Source of the DNA: Streptomyces termitum | GTDB taxonomy: Bacteria > Actinomycetota > Actinomycetes > Streptomycetales > Streptomycetaceae | Length of the DNA stretch: 64,000 bases | Direction of reading: 5' to 3' | Assembly (NCBI RefSeq): GCF_014650175.1 | Contig: NZ_BMUL01000001.1 | Coordinates: 166,013 to 230,012, forward strand | In this document: positions 27,284-35,474 of the stretch, one piece after another | How positions within the stretch are numbered: the stretch's first letter is position 1 | Layout: every line of letters begins with the position of its first letter | The notes under the pieces: generated by a model | The model's input: the letters and a program-made list of their open reading frames with translations, nothing else | Database searches by the model: none | What the model was told of the DNA's origin: nothing | Program-made: the position numbers and the translations under genes

Positions 27284-27727
27284 TCAGGAAGCCGCGGGCT
27301 CTTCCTGGCGGCAGTCGGGGCACAGCCCCTTGAAGACCAGCTCGGCGTCGCCGGTCCGCCAGCCCGGCAGGCTGCCGCGCGGGGGCACGGGGGCGGGCGC
27401 GTCCACGTTCTCCACCCGGCCGCAGCGCACGCACAGGGCGTGCTGGTGGCGGGGGCCCGAGATCTCGAAGACGGCGGGCAGGCCGGGCCGGTCGAACTTG
27501 CTGACCAGGCCCGTCTCCTGGAAGTGCCGCAGCATCTCGTAGACGGCCTGGCTGGTGAGGGTGCCGAGCCGCTCGCGGGCGGTCGCGGTGATCGCCTCGA
27601 CGTCGAGATGGCCGCCGGCGGCGAGCACCGTGAGGACCTCCAGGCGCGGCCCGGTCACCCGCAGGCCGACGTCCCGCAGGCGCTGGATCACCGCCTCGCG
27701 CCCGGCCAGTTCTTCCACGACTGCCAT
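27284..27727 (-). CDS. Fur-family metal/peroxide-responsive repressor
   Basis: A 147-residue Fur-superfamily repressor. N-terminal winged helix (LRDVGLRVTGPRLEVLTVLAAGGHLDVEAI), the DNA-recognition region SQAVYEMLRHFQETGLV, then the dimer domain with HQHALCVRCG (metal His and CxxC) and a closing CPDC. This layout fits FurA/CatR-like peroxide sensors, which in Streptomyces usually precede a catalase gene. No catalase gene is next to it here: regulators lie downstream and a methyltransferase gene upstream. A 10-bp palindrome sits 27 bases before the start and could be its own operator. Confidence 0.9.
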   Translation of the reverse strand: MAVVEELAGREAVIQRLRDVGLRVTGPRLEVLTVLAAGGHLDVEAITATARERLGTLTSQAVYEMLRHFQETGLVSKFDRPGLPAVFEISGPRHQHALCVRCGRVENVDAPAPVPPRGSLPGWRTGDAELVFKGLCPDCRQEEPAAS

Positions 27728-27753
27728 TCTCTCCGCCCGCCACCTGGTCGGCT

Positions 27754-27763
27754 CAAACGTTTG
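27754..27763. promoter_or_regulatory. Palindrome CAAACGTTTG before the Fur-family gene
   Basis: A perfect 10-bp palindrome, A/T-richer than its surroundings, 27 bases upstream of the ATG at 27727. Position and symmetry fit an autoregulatory operator of the Fur-type repressor; it is shorter than a full Fur box. Confidence 0.4.
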
Positions 27764-27794
27764 TGGCCATCGTACCTCTTGCCCGTCAACGCCG

Positions 27795-28682
27795 TCAGTC
27801 GTCCGTGCGGCAGACCAGCAGCACCGACTCGGTGCGCTCGTCGATCCGGTGCCGCCGCCGGCCCTCCACCCGCAGCCCCGCCGCGTGCAGTTCGGCCGCC
27901 AGCCGGTCCGGGTCCACGATCCACTTGTCGGTGGTGAGCACCGTCCGCTCCGAGGACGTCTTCCCGGTCCGCGCCGAGCAGTAGGTGATCCGCTCGCTCA
28001 TCGCCGCCAGGTCGAAGACCTGCCGGGCCACCACCCACTCGTCGATCCCGTCGAACCTCGGCACCTGGAAGGCCCAGGTCCGGCGCGGCTCCGCGATCAG
28101 GCCGGGCAGTTCGTGCGCCGTGTAGTCCAGGGCCAGCGCCCCGCCGTCCGCCAGGTGCGAGGCGACCTCCCGCAGCAGCCCCGGCCGCCGGGCGGGCGGG
28201 ACGGCCGAGACCATCGCGCCCGCCAGCAGGGCCAGCCGGTAGCTCCCGGCGAGCCGCAGCTCGCCCAGGTCCGCCCGGCGGGTGACGACCAGTCCGGCCA
28301 CCTGCGGACCGATCCGGCGGGCCCAGCCTTCGAGGCGCTCCAGTGCGGAGGCGTCCCGGTCCACGGCTTCCACGGCGAAGCCGTGCCGGGCGAAGGGGAC
28401 GGCGAGCCGTCCCGCGCCGGAGCCGAGGTCCAGGACGGGTCCGCCGACGGAGCGGGCGAGGCCGAGGTACCGGACGATGTCCGCGCTGTGCGGGCCGAGC
28501 AGGGCGTCGTGCAGCCACACGGAGCCCTCGTCCGTCGCGGAGACGGACTCCAGGCCGGGCAGGGCGTCGGGGTGGAGCCGCACCCCGGCGCCGGGACCCG
28601 GCACCGGTTCGTATCGGGACGGCAGGACCGGCGCGAGCGCTGCGGGCACGGCGGGCAGGGAAGTGCCGCTCGGGGTGTGCAT
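27795..28682 (-). CDS. Class I SAM-dependent methyltransferase
   Basis: A 295-residue Rossmann-fold methyltransferase. Motif I is VLDLGSGAGRLAVPFARHG near residue 85, followed by the acidic ribose-binding VEAVDRD at the end of the next strand. ATG 28682 follows GGAGGAGCGG. The C-terminal part (TYCSARTGKTSSERTVLTTDKW) is not diagnostic to me. The substrate is unknown; such proteins methylate small molecules or peptides. It stands alone, divergent from nothing, with a 265-base GC-rich gap downstream of the GNAT gene. No precursor peptide or modifying gene is adjacent. Confidence 0.85.
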   Translation of the reverse strand: MHTPSGTSLPAVPAALAPVLPSRYEPVPGPGAGVRLHPDALPGLESVSATDEGSVWLHDALLGPHSADIVRYLGLARSVGGPVLDLGSGAGRLAVPFARHGFAVEAVDRDASALERLEGWARRIGPQVAGLVVTRRADLGELRLAGSYRLALLAGAMVSAVPPARRPGLLREVASHLADGGALALDYTAHELPGLIAEPRRTWAFQVPRFDGIDEWVVARQVFDLAAMSERITYCSARTGKTSSERTVLTTDKWIVDPDRLAAELHAAGLRVEGRRRHRIDERTESVLLVCRTDD

Positions 28683-28947
28683 CCGCTCCTCCAGGTGCTC
28701 GCTCGGTCCATGCCGTCCGGCGGGGGCGCCCGTGCCGCCGGGACCGCACCGCTGCGACCATCCTGACCTGGGGGAGGAGCCCCGATCCACCGGATCGGGC
28801 TGCGTGAACACGCGATGGCGTGGATCTGCCACGGGTACGGGGAGGGGCGCGGGGCCGTGCCGGGGGAGCCGGGGCCGCCCGGAGCGGAGCCGTACCGGGG
28901 GAGTCGCGGGGGGGGAGAGGAGTCGTACGGGGAAGGGGGACGCGGGG

Positions 28948-29427
28948 TCAGACGGCGCGGCCCCAGCGGCGCGGGCCGAGGGGGGCGAAGCCGAGGCGGC
29001 GGTAGAAGGGGAGGGCCGGGTCCGCCTCCACCGGGAGCTGCACCCGCTGCCCGCGGGCCCCGTACTCCCGGGACCGGTCGGTGGCCGCCGCGAGCAGGGC
29101 GGTGCCGGTGCCGCGCCGGCGCGCGTCCGCCGCGACCGCGAGCGCGTACACCTCGCCCTCGCCGGGCACCGGTACGCCGCAGGCGGCGGCGCCGAGGACA
29201 CGGCCCTCGTCGTTCTCCGCGACCAGCCAGCCGAGCCAGCCGGGGGCGCCGCCCGGAATTTCAATTTCCGCGCGTATGCGGGGCAGCGCGCATTGCGTGG
29301 AGATCAGCCGGCGCAGCGGGATTTCACCCAGCATTCCCGCATAGCTGCCGCGGATCGCGTCGGCGAGCAGCCGGGATATCGTCGTCGCGTCGCCGGCAGC
29401 TGCCGTACGGACGCCAGCGAGCTGCAT
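28948..29427 (-). CDS. GNAT-family N-acetyltransferase
   Basis: A 159-residue GNAT acetyltransferase. The acetyl-CoA-binding motif A is VYALAVAADARRRGTGTALLAAA near residue 90 (R/Q-x-x-G-x-G/A form) and motif B ends with ALPFYRRLGF. ATG 29427 is used because it begins the compact domain; the upstream in-frame ATG at 29502 has no ribosome site. Substrate is unknown. The region upstream (29500-29580) is A/T-rich for this window. Confidence 0.87.
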   Translation of the reverse strand: MQLAGVRTAAAGDATTISRLLADAIRGSYAGMLGEIPLRRLISTQCALPRIRAEIEIPGGAPGWLGWLVAENDEGRVLGAAACGVPVPGEGEVYALAVAADARRRGTGTALLAAATDRSREYGARGQRVQLPVEADPALPFYRRLGFAPLGPRRWGRAV

Positions 29428-29579
29428 TGGATCTGTACCCTTCGCCGTGTCGAGCGCCGTATCGGGTCCTGTTGCCGAGCCGGAGCCCCAAGGTACCCAC
29501 AATAGCGGTCGATTTCCCCGTGTGTGACCGATGCGAAATCTACGAATTCACTTAGTAAATAGAAGAGTTGGTCCGGTCT

Positions 29580-30491
29580 TTAGGCCGGGAAGGAACAGCA
29601 GGCGATGACGAGCGGAGCCATCGCGAGAGCCGCCGCCGAGATCGCGAACAGCCCCCGGAGCACGGGGTGTCCGGCGCTGTGCGGAGTGAGGATGCGGCGC
29701 ATCCGGAGCGCGGCCGAGGGGCCGCCCGCGGCGAAGGCGGAGCGCGGCGCCCGGCCCGCCGCGAGGGCGTAGAGCGCGGTGGCGAGCGCGTCCCTGGTAC
29801 ATCGGCGCAGGGCGCGGTCGTCGGCGGCCATCTCCAGGAGGAGCGGCACCGAGGCGGCCCCGTGCCGGGCGAGCGGCAGGCCCCGGAAGGCGGTGCGGAA
29901 AGCCTCGGCGGCGGCCACCAGGAGGTGGTGGCGGCCCGCGATGTGGGCCCGCTCGTGGGCGAGGGCGGCGGCGAGCTGGGCGGGGGTGAGGGTCTCGACG
30001 GCGCCGGAGGAGACGACGACGCGGCGGCTGCGGCCGGGCAGGCAGTAGACGGCGGGCCGGGCGTGGTCGAGGACGGTGGCCCGCAGCCCGGGGTCGTAGC
30101 GGCCGATCATCCGGAGCACGTCGGCGTGGGCGCGGCGGCTCCTGCGGGCCCGCAGCAGCCCCCGGCCGAAGGCGCCGGCCGGCAGGGCGAGCACGGCGGC
30201 GGCGAGCAGGGCGGCGAGCAGGTCCCGGCCGCGCAGGGCGAGCAGGTGGGCGGGGGTGGGCAGGTCGAGCGTGAAGAGCAGGTCGGCGAGGCGGTGGCTG
30301 GACTCGGCGGGCAGCACCATCTGGGCGGGGAGCAGCGCGGCGGAGACGGCGAAGACGGCGCCGCAGGCGGTCCAGGCGGCGAGCGCGAGCCGGGGCACCT
30401 GCGGCGCCCAGCGCGCGGGGACGAGCAGCCAGGGCGCGACGAATCCGCTGAACAGCACGAAGCCGAGGGGCACGAGCACGTGGTGGTTCAC
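29580..30491 (-). CDS. M56-family (BlaR1-like) membrane metallopeptidase
   Basis: A 303-residue membrane protein with about four hydrophobic segments and a zinc-protease motif HERAH (HExxH) near residue 180, as in BlaR1/MecR1. It has no C-terminal penicillin-binding sensor domain, so it is the short M56 type. These proteases cleave or inactivate the BlaI repressor encoded just upstream. GTG 30491 overlaps the blaI stop as GTGA, and the two form an operon. It ends in TAA, rare in this window. The signal it senses is unknown; see the copper-type operator before blaI. Confidence 0.9.
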   Translation of the reverse strand: MNHHVLVPLGFVLFSGFVAPWLLVPARWAPQVPRLALAAWTACGAVFAVSAALLPAQMVLPAESSHRLADLLFTLDLPTPAHLLALRGRDLLAALLAAAVLALPAGAFGRGLLRARRSRRAHADVLRMIGRYDPGLRATVLDHARPAVYCLPGRSRRVVVSSGAVETLTPAQLAAALAHERAHIAGRHHLLVAAAEAFRTAFRGLPLARHGAASVPLLLEMAADDRALRRCTRDALATALYALAAGRAPRSAFAAGGPSAALRMRRILTPHSAGHPVLRGLFAISAAALAMAPLVIACCSFPA

Positions 30492-31165
30492 GACCGGCCC
30501 CCCGGTGCGGGCGGCGCGTCCCGGCGCGCCCGGGGCCGCGGCGGTACGCCTCCGAGGCCGAAGCCGCGCGGGGCGTCGCCGGGGAAGGACCCGCGCCCGG
30601 CCGGTGCTCCGGCGGCGGACCCGGGACCTGGCGCGGTGCCGGGTCCTGCCCCGGCGCCCCGGCCGGCCCCGGCACCCCGGCCGGCCCCGGCACCCCGGCC
30701 GGTCCCGGCACCGCGGTCGGTCCCGGCACCGCGGTCGGAGGGGGCCGGGCGGCCGGGACCGGCGAGGGGTCCGGCGGGGGGCCCGGAGGGGGGCGGCGCG
30801 GGTTCGCCGCGGGCGGCGCGGAGGGCGGCGTCGAGGGCTTCGGCGTCCTCGTCGGAGATGGCCTCGACGAAGCGGAGCAGGGCGGCGGGGCGGTCGGGGC
30901 TGTCGCCCAGCGCGTCGCGCATGAGGCCGGCGGTGTACTCCTCGCGGCTGCGGACGGGTTCGTACAGCCAGGCGCGGCCCGCCTTCTCGCGGCGGAGCCA
31001 GCCCTTGCGGTGCAGGATGTCGGCCACGGTCATGACGGTGGTGTAGGCGACGCGGCGGTCGCGGTTGATGTCGTCGACGACCTCGCGGACCGTGGCGGGC
31101 CGCTGCCAGGCCCACAGCCGGTCCATGATCTCGGCCTCCAGCTCTCCCAGCCGGCGCACGTGCAT
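30488..31165 (-). CDS. blaI: BlaI/MecI/CopY-family repressor with long Gly/Pro-rich tail
   Basis: A 225-residue repressor. The first ~120 residues are a normal BlaI: LGELEAEIMDRLWAWQRPATVREV, then VAYTTVMTVADILHRKGWL (recognition helix and wing) and a dimer helix region. BlaI is usually about 125 residues; here a ~105-residue Gly/Ala/Pro/Arg-rich tail follows, partly built from 18-base DNA repeats. ATG 31165 is preferred because AAGGGGAGG lies directly before it and MHVRRLGELE is the usual start; an ATG at 31189 would add eight residues. The stop overlaps the M56 gene. A CsoR-type box lies 50 bases upstream. Confidence 0.88.
   Translation of the reverse strand: MHVRRLGELEAEIMDRLWAWQRPATVREVVDDINRDRRVAYTTVMTVADILHRKGWLRREKAGRAWLYEPVRSREEYTAGLMRDALGDSPDRPAALLRFVEAISDEDAEALDAALRAARGEPAPPPSGPPAGPLAGPGRPAPSDRGAGTDRGAGTGRGAGAGRGAGAGRGAGAGPGTAPGPGSAAGAPAGRGSFPGDAPRGFGLGGVPPRPRARRDAPPAPGGRS
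30649..30738 (-). repeat. Five tandem 18-bp units in the blaI tail
   Basis: Five adjacent copies of an 18-base unit (30649, 30667, 30685, 30703, 30721 as starts), for example CCCCGGCACCCCGGCCGG; the last two share three base changes. Read on the minus strand they encode a six-residue GAGAGR-type repeat. Being a multiple of three, copy-number change would keep the frame. Confidence 0.9.
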
Positions 31166-31216
31166 CCCCTCCCCTTGCGGGCGGCTCATCGTACGGCTCG
31201 CACACCCGCCCGAGGT

Positions 31217-31232
31217 ATACCCCCCAGGGGTA
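31217..31232. promoter_or_regulatory. CsoR-type operator before blaI
   Basis: ATACCCCCCAGGGGTA matches the copper-sensing CsoR operator pattern (TA-rich ends, C6/G4 core) and is identical over its full length to the box before the divergent copper gene at 34368. It lies 52 bases before blaI ATG 31165 and overlaps TATACC, a possible -10 on the minus strand. Confidence 0.75.
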
Positions 31233-31317
31233 GGGTGGCGCGAACGCGCACGGCCGCCGCCCCCGTGCGGAGGCCCGTTTCCACGGGCCCCGCGCGCGGG
31301 GGCGGCGGGTGGTCCGG

Positions 31318-31599
31318 TCAGGTCCGGATCAGTCGGGCGATGGCCTTCGACGCCTCGCCGACCTTGGCTTTCGCCTCGTCGCCGCCGGCCTCGATGGCCT
31401 CGGTGACGCAGCAGCTCAGGTGCTCGTCCAGGAGGGCCACGGCGCAGGACTGGAGGGCCGCGTTGATGGCCGATACCTGGGTCAGGACGTCGATGCAGTA
31501 GACGTCCTCGTCGACCATCCGCTGCACTCCCCGGACCTGGCCCTCGATCCGGCGGAGCCTTCTGATGATGTCTTCCTTGTGCTGTCCGTAACCGGCCAC
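31318..31599 (-). CDS. csoR: Copper-sensing repressor CsoR
   Basis: A 93-residue DUF156/CsoR-family repressor that leaves its operator when it binds Cu(I). The ligand set is present: Cys in VYCIDVL near residue 35, then His and Cys in DEHLSCC (about 60-64). The start MAGYGQHKEDIIRRLRRIEGQVRG is typical. GTG 31599 follows a GGGAG box. It lies 33 bases behind copA, last in copZ-copA-csoR. Several CsoR-type boxes in the neighbourhood support the assignment over the nickel (RcnR) or formaldehyde (FrmR) subfamilies. Confidence 0.93.
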   Translation of the reverse strand: MAGYGQHKEDIIRRLRRIEGQVRGVQRMVDEDVYCIDVLTQVSAINAALQSCAVALLDEHLSCCVTEAIEAGGDEAKAKVGEASKAIARLIRT

Positions 31600-31632
31600 G
31601 GCGGGGCTCCCGTCAACATCACTCGTGGGTGA

Positions 31633-33897
31633 TCACTTGTCCGCGGCCTGGAAGCCGCGGAGGCGGAGGCTGTTGCCGACCACGAAGACCGAGGAGAAGG
31701 CCATCGCGGCACCGGCGATCATCGGGTTGAGCAGTCCGGCCGCGGCGAGCGGCAGGGCGGCCACGTTGTAGGCGAAGGCCCAGAAGAGGTTGGACCGGAT
31801 GGTGCCGAGGGTCTTGCGGGAGAGCCGGATGGCGTCCGCCGCGGCCCGCAGGTCGCCCCGGACCAGGGTCAGGTCGCCGGCCTCGATGGCGGCGTCGGTG
31901 CCGGTGCCCATCGCCAGGCCCAGGTCGGCCTGGGCGAGCGCGGCGGCGTCGTTGACGCCGTCGCCGACCATGGCGACCGAACGGCCCTCGGCCTGGAGGC
32001 GCTTGACCACGTCGACCTTGTCCTGCGGCATGACCTCGGCGATGACCTCGCCGATGCCGACCTCGGCGGCGACGGACTCGGCGACCGCCTGGTTGTCACC
32101 GGTCAGCAGGATCGGGGTGAGGCCGAGGCCCTTGAGCCGGCGGATGGCCTCCGCGCTGGTCTCCTTGACGGCGTCGGCGACCTCCAGGACCGCGCGGGCC
32201 TCCCCGTCCCAGGCGACCGCGATGGCCGTCCTGCCGGCCTTCTCGGCCGCGTCCTTCGCGGACTTGAGGCTCGCGGGCAGCTCCATCGCCCACTCTTCGA
32301 GCAGCTTCTCGCGGCCGACGAGGACGGCGTGTCCGTCGACGACGCCCTGGACGCCGAGTCCGGGGATGTTGGCGAAGTCCTCGGGGGTGGGCAGGGTGCC
32401 GACCCGGGCGGCGGCGCCGGTGGCGACGGCCTGGGCGATCGGGTGCTCGGAGGAGTGCTCCAGGGCGCCGGCCAGGCGCAGCACGTCGGTCTCGTCCGTA
32501 CCGGCGGCGGTGTGCACCTTGATGAGGGTCATCCGGCCGGTGGTGACGGTGCCGGTCTTGTCCAGGACGATGGTGTCGACCTTGCGGGTGGTCTCCAGGA
32601 CCTCGGGGCCCTTGATCAGGATGCCGAGCTGGGCGCCGCGGCCGGTGCCGACCATGAGGGCGGTCGGGGTGGCGAGGCCCAGGGCGCAGGGGCAGGCGAT
32701 GATCAGGACGGCGACGGCGGCGGTGAAGGCGGCGGTCAGGCCCTGCCCGGTGCCGAGCCAGAAGCCGAGGGTGCCGAGGGCGAGCGCGATGACGATCGGC
32801 ACGAAGACGGCGGAGATCTTGTCGGCGAGGCGCTGGGCGGCGGCCTTGCCGTTCTGCGCGTCCTCGACGAGCTTGGCCATGCGGGCGAGCTGGGTGTCGG
32901 CGCCGACGCGGGTGGCCTCGACGACCAGGCGGCCGCCGGCGTTCAGGGTGGCGCCGGTGACGGAGTCGCCGGTGGAGACCTCGACCGGCACGGACTCGCC
33001 GGTGAGCATGGAGGCGTCGACGGCGGAGGAGCCCTCGACGACGGTGCCGTCGGTGGCGATCTTCTCGCCGGGGCGGACCAGGAAGCGGTCCCCGACCTGG
33101 AGTTCGGCGGTGGGTACGGTGACCTCGCGGCCGTTCTTGAGGACGGTCACCTCCTTCGCGCCGAGCTGCATCAGCGCCTTGAGCGCGGCGCCCGCCTTGC
33201 GCTTCGAGCGGGCCTCGAAGTAGCGGCCGGCCAGGATGAAGGCGGTGACGCCGGCGGCGGCCTCCAGGTAGATGTTCCCGGCGCCGTCGGTGCGGGCGAT
33301 GGTGAACTCGAAGGGGTGCGTCATGCCGGGCGTGCCGGCGGTGCCGAAGAAGAGGGCCCACAGCGACCACAGGAACGCGGCGATGGTGCCGACCGAGATC
33401 AGCGTGTCCATGGTCGCGGCGCCGTGCCTGGCGTTGGTCCAGGCGGCCCGGTGGAAGGGCCAGGCGGCGTAGACGACGACCGGCGCGGCGAGCGTGAGGC
33501 TCAGCCACTGCCAGTACTCGATCTGGAGTGCCGGGACCATCGCCATGGCGATGACGGGCACGGCGAGGGCGACGGCGGTGATCAGCCGCTGCTTGAGGGG
33601 CCGCAGTTCGGCGTCGGCCTTCTCCTCGTCGGTGGGGCCGTCGGTGCCGGGGGCCTCGCTCCGCGGCGGGGCGGGCTCCTCGGCGGTGTAGCCGGTGGCC
33701 TCGACGGTGGCGATCAGGTCGGCGACGGGGATGTCGGCGGCGAAGGTGACCTTCGCCTTCTCGGTCGCGTAGTTGACGGTGGCCTCGACCCCGTCCATGC
33801 GGTTGAGCTTCTTCTCGATCCGGGCCGCGCACGAAGCGCAGGTCATGCCGCCGATGGCGAGCTCGACCTGGGCCGTGCCGGGGGTCGTGGTGGTCAT
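31633..33897 (-). CDS. copA: Copper-exporting P1B-type ATPase
   Basis: A 754-residue Cu(I) exporter. One N-terminal metal-binding domain with GMTCASC near residue 17; eight predicted membrane helices; TGES in the actuator domain; the transport motif [14 protein letters not shown]; the phosphorylation site [17 protein letters not shown] in the nucleotide domain; and [10 protein letters not shown]. These define a class IB-1 copper ATPase. It follows copZ after 76 bases and precedes csoR, so it is likely derepressed by copper through the boxes near 34284-34384. Confidence 0.96.
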   Translation of the reverse strand: MTTTTPGTAQVELAIGGMTCASCAARIEKKLNRMDGVEATVNYATEKAKVTFAADIPVADLIATVEATGYTAEEPAPPRSEAPGTDGPTDEEKADAELRPLKQRLITAVALAVPVIAMAMVPALQIEYWQWLSLTLAAPVVVYAAWPFHRAAWTNARHGAATMDTLISVGTIAAFLWSLWALFFGTAGTPGMTHPFEFTIARTDGAGNIYLEAAAGVTAFILAGRYFEARSKRKAGAALKALMQLGAKEVTVLKNGREVTVPTAELQVGDRFLVRPGEKIATDGTVVEGSSAVDASMLTGESVPVEVSTGDSVTGATLNAGGRLVVEATRVGADTQLARMAKLVEDAQNGKAAAQRLADKISAVFVPIVIALALGTLGFWLGTGQGLTAAFTAAVAVLIIACPCALGLATPTALMVGTGRGAQLGILIKGPEVLETTRKVDTIVLDKTGTVTTGRMTLIKVHTAAGTDETDVLRLAGALEHSSEHPIAQAVATGAAARVGTLPTPEDFANIPGLGVQGVVDGHAVLVGREKLLEEWAMELPASLKSAKDAAEKAGRTAIAVAWDGEARAVLEVADAVKETSAEAIRRLKGLGLTPILLTGDNQAVAESVAAEVGIGEVIAEVMPQDKVDVVKRLQAEGRSVAMVGDGVNDAAALAQADLGLAMGTGTDAAIEAGDLTLVRGDLRAAADAIRLSRKTLGTIRSNLFWAFAYNVAALPLAAAGLLNPMIAGAAMAFSSVFVVGNSLRLRGFQAADK

Positions 33898-33973
33898 GAA
33901 ACTGCTCCTCGGTGTCGCGGGTGCGGGGGCCGGGGCCCGGCGTGGCCGGTACGGGCCCCGGCGGCCGGGTCGG

Positions 33974-34252
33974 TCAGGCGCGGCCGGTCAGCTCGTAGCC
34001 CGCGTCGTCGATCGCGGCGGCGATCGCGGCGTCGTCGGGCTCGCCGCCGGTGGTGACGGTCACCAGGCCGCCGGCGACGTCGACGTCCACGTTCAGGACG
34101 CCGTCCAGGGCGCTGACGGACGTGGTGATGGCGGTCTTGCAGTGGCCGCAGGTCATGCCGGTGACGGCGTAGACCGTGCGGGTGCCTTCGGCGATGGCGA
34201 CCGTGGCGTCGCCGGTCGAGCAGCTGTTGTCGGGGGTGCAGCAGGAACCCAT
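33974..34252 (-). CDS. copZ: Copper chaperone CopZ-like protein with extra N-terminal Cys
   Basis: A 92-residue heavy-metal-associated domain protein that would carry Cu(I) to CopA. The HMA motif GMTCGHC is near residue 32. Before it is an unusual 25-residue extension with four Cys (SCC and NSC) in the first 11 residues, which could bind additional metal. ATG 34252 is chosen because GGAGG lies six bases before it; an ATG at 34264 is also in frame. First gene of the copZ-copA-csoR run and divergent from the secreted His-rich protein. Confidence 0.9.
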   Translation of the reverse strand: MGSCCTPDNSCSTGDATVAIAEGTRTVYAVTGMTCGHCKTAITTSVSALDGVLNVDVDVAGGLVTVTTGGEPDDAAIAAAIDDAGYELTGRA

Positions 34253-34283
34253 GTCGTCCTCCATCGTGCGTCCAGTGGGCCGC

Positions 34284-34302
34284 GATACCCTCGGGGGGTA
34301 TC
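34284..34302. promoter_or_regulatory. CsoR-type box 1, copZ side
   Basis: GATACCC-TCGGG-GGGTATC has perfect 7-bp arms and lies 32 bases before copZ ATG 34252. Its layout fits repression of the copZ-copA-csoR transcript. Confidence 0.7.
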
Positions 34303-34320
34303 GGCGGTGTGAGTTCATGT

Positions 34321-34337
34321 ATACCCCCCGGCGGTAT
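34321..34337. promoter_or_regulatory. CsoR-type box 2
   Basis: ATACCCCCCGGCGGTAT, a less regular copy between boxes 1 and 3 in the divergent promoter region. It could serve either direction. Confidence 0.55.
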
Positions 34338-34359
34338 CCGACGCAAGCGGGTCCCCGAC

Positions 34360-34387
34360 TTGACTTGATACCCCCCAGGGGTATGGT
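34360..34387 (+). promoter_or_regulatory. Promoter overlapped by CsoR-type box 3
   Basis: TTGACT (34360-34365) and TATGGT (34382-34387) are 16 bases apart. The box ATACCCCCCAGGGGTAT (34368-34384) fills the spacer, so a bound repressor would block this promoter directly. It drives the secreted His-rich protein gene and probably cutC. Confidence 0.75.
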
Positions 34388-34439
34388 GAAGTGCGAAGAG
34401 CAGTCAGGAACACCGCCACCCGTACTTGGGAGAGCAGCC

Positions 34440-35423
34440 ATGAACACCGGAGTGAAGATCACCGCCTTCGCCGCCGCGCTCGCCGCGACCTTCGGGACCG
34501 CGTACGGGGTCGGCAAGGGCGTCGGCCCGATCGAGGAGCCGAAGAAGGCGGAGCACGCGGGACAGCACGCCGAGACCACCCCCGGTCCCGCCGAGACCTC
34601 CGGCGGGCACGGCGGCCACGAGGAGGCCCCCGCCCAGGGCGCCGCCGAGCTCCCCGGCGGCCTCCAGGTCTCCGAGGCCGGCTACACCCTCGACCTCCAG
34701 ACCCCCACCCCGCCGCGCGGCCGCAGCACCCTGAAGTTCGCCGTCAAGGACGCCGCCGGGAAGAACGTCACCGCCTTCACCACCGAGCACGACAAGGAAC
34801 TGCACTTCATCGTCGCCTCGCGCGACCTGACGGTCTTCCGCCACCTCCACCCGGTGAAGGCGGCCGACGGCACCTGGACGGTCGACGCCGACCTCCCCGA
34901 CGCCGGCGGCTACAAGGCGTTCGCCGACTTCAAGCCCGCCGCGAAGGGCGCCCCGGCGGTCACCCTCGGCGCCGACCTCGGCGTCCCCGGCGCCTACGCC
35001 CCCAAGCCGCTGCCCGCCGCCGCGCCCACCGCCTCGGTCGACGGCTACCAGGTCCGCCTCGGCGGCACCCTCGACCCCGGCAAGGCCGGCGAGCTGCGGC
35101 TCACCGTCACCAGGGCGGGGAAGCCGGTCACCGACCTGGAGCCGTACCTCGGCGCGTACGGTCACCTCGTCGCCCTCCGCCAGAGCGACCTCGCCTACCT
35201 CCACGTCCACCCGAACGAGGGCGGCCCCGGCCCCGACGTCTCCTTCACCGCCACCGCCCCGAGCTCCGGCACCTACCGCCTCTTCCTCGACTTCCAGCAC
35301 GAGGGCAAGGTCCGCACCGCCGCCTTCACGGTCCGCGCGGGCACCCCGGGCACGGCCCCGAACACACCTCCGGCCCCGGCGACGAGCCCCGCGAACGATG
35401 CGGGAGGGCACACTCACGGCTAG
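34440..35423 (+). CDS. Secreted/membrane-anchored His-rich copper-resistance protein
   Basis: A 327-residue exported protein. One N-terminal hydrophobic segment (TAFAAALAATFGTAYGVG) without lipobox, then a His/Glu-rich stretch (GQHAETTP, GGHGGHEE), two beta-rich domains and a closing GGHTHG. Repeated His motifs (FRHLHPV near 140, YLHVHPNE near 260) look like metal sites and recall YtkA/FixH-like or CopC-like folds. ATG 34440 follows GGGAGAG. The CsoR-type promoter just upstream ties it to copper; it probably binds copper outside the membrane (inference). Confidence 0.82.
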   Translation: MNTGVKITAFAAALAATFGTAYGVGKGVGPIEEPKKAEHAGQHAETTPGPAETSGGHGGHEEAPAQGAAELPGGLQVSEAGYTLDLQTPTPPRGRSTLKFAVKDAAGKNVTAFTTEHDKELHFIVASRDLTVFRHLHPVKAADGTWTVDADLPDAGGYKAFADFKPAAKGAPAVTLGADLGVPGAYAPKPLPAAAPTASVDGYQVRLGGTLDPGKAGELRLTVTRAGKPVTDLEPYLGAYGHLVALRQSDLAYLHVHPNEGGPGPDVSFTATAPSSGTYRLFLDFQHEGKVRTAAFTVRAGTPGTAPNTPPAPATSPANDAGGHTHG

Positions 35424-35474
35424 GCTGGTCATTGGACTAGACCTGTAGTCGTCATTCATGGAGGAATGGGCGCA

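Noticed and set aside
27795..28682. RiPP (daptide-like) methyltransferase
   Set aside because: No precursor peptide, decarboxylase or aminotransferase genes are adjacent, so a general methyltransferase call is all that can be supported.
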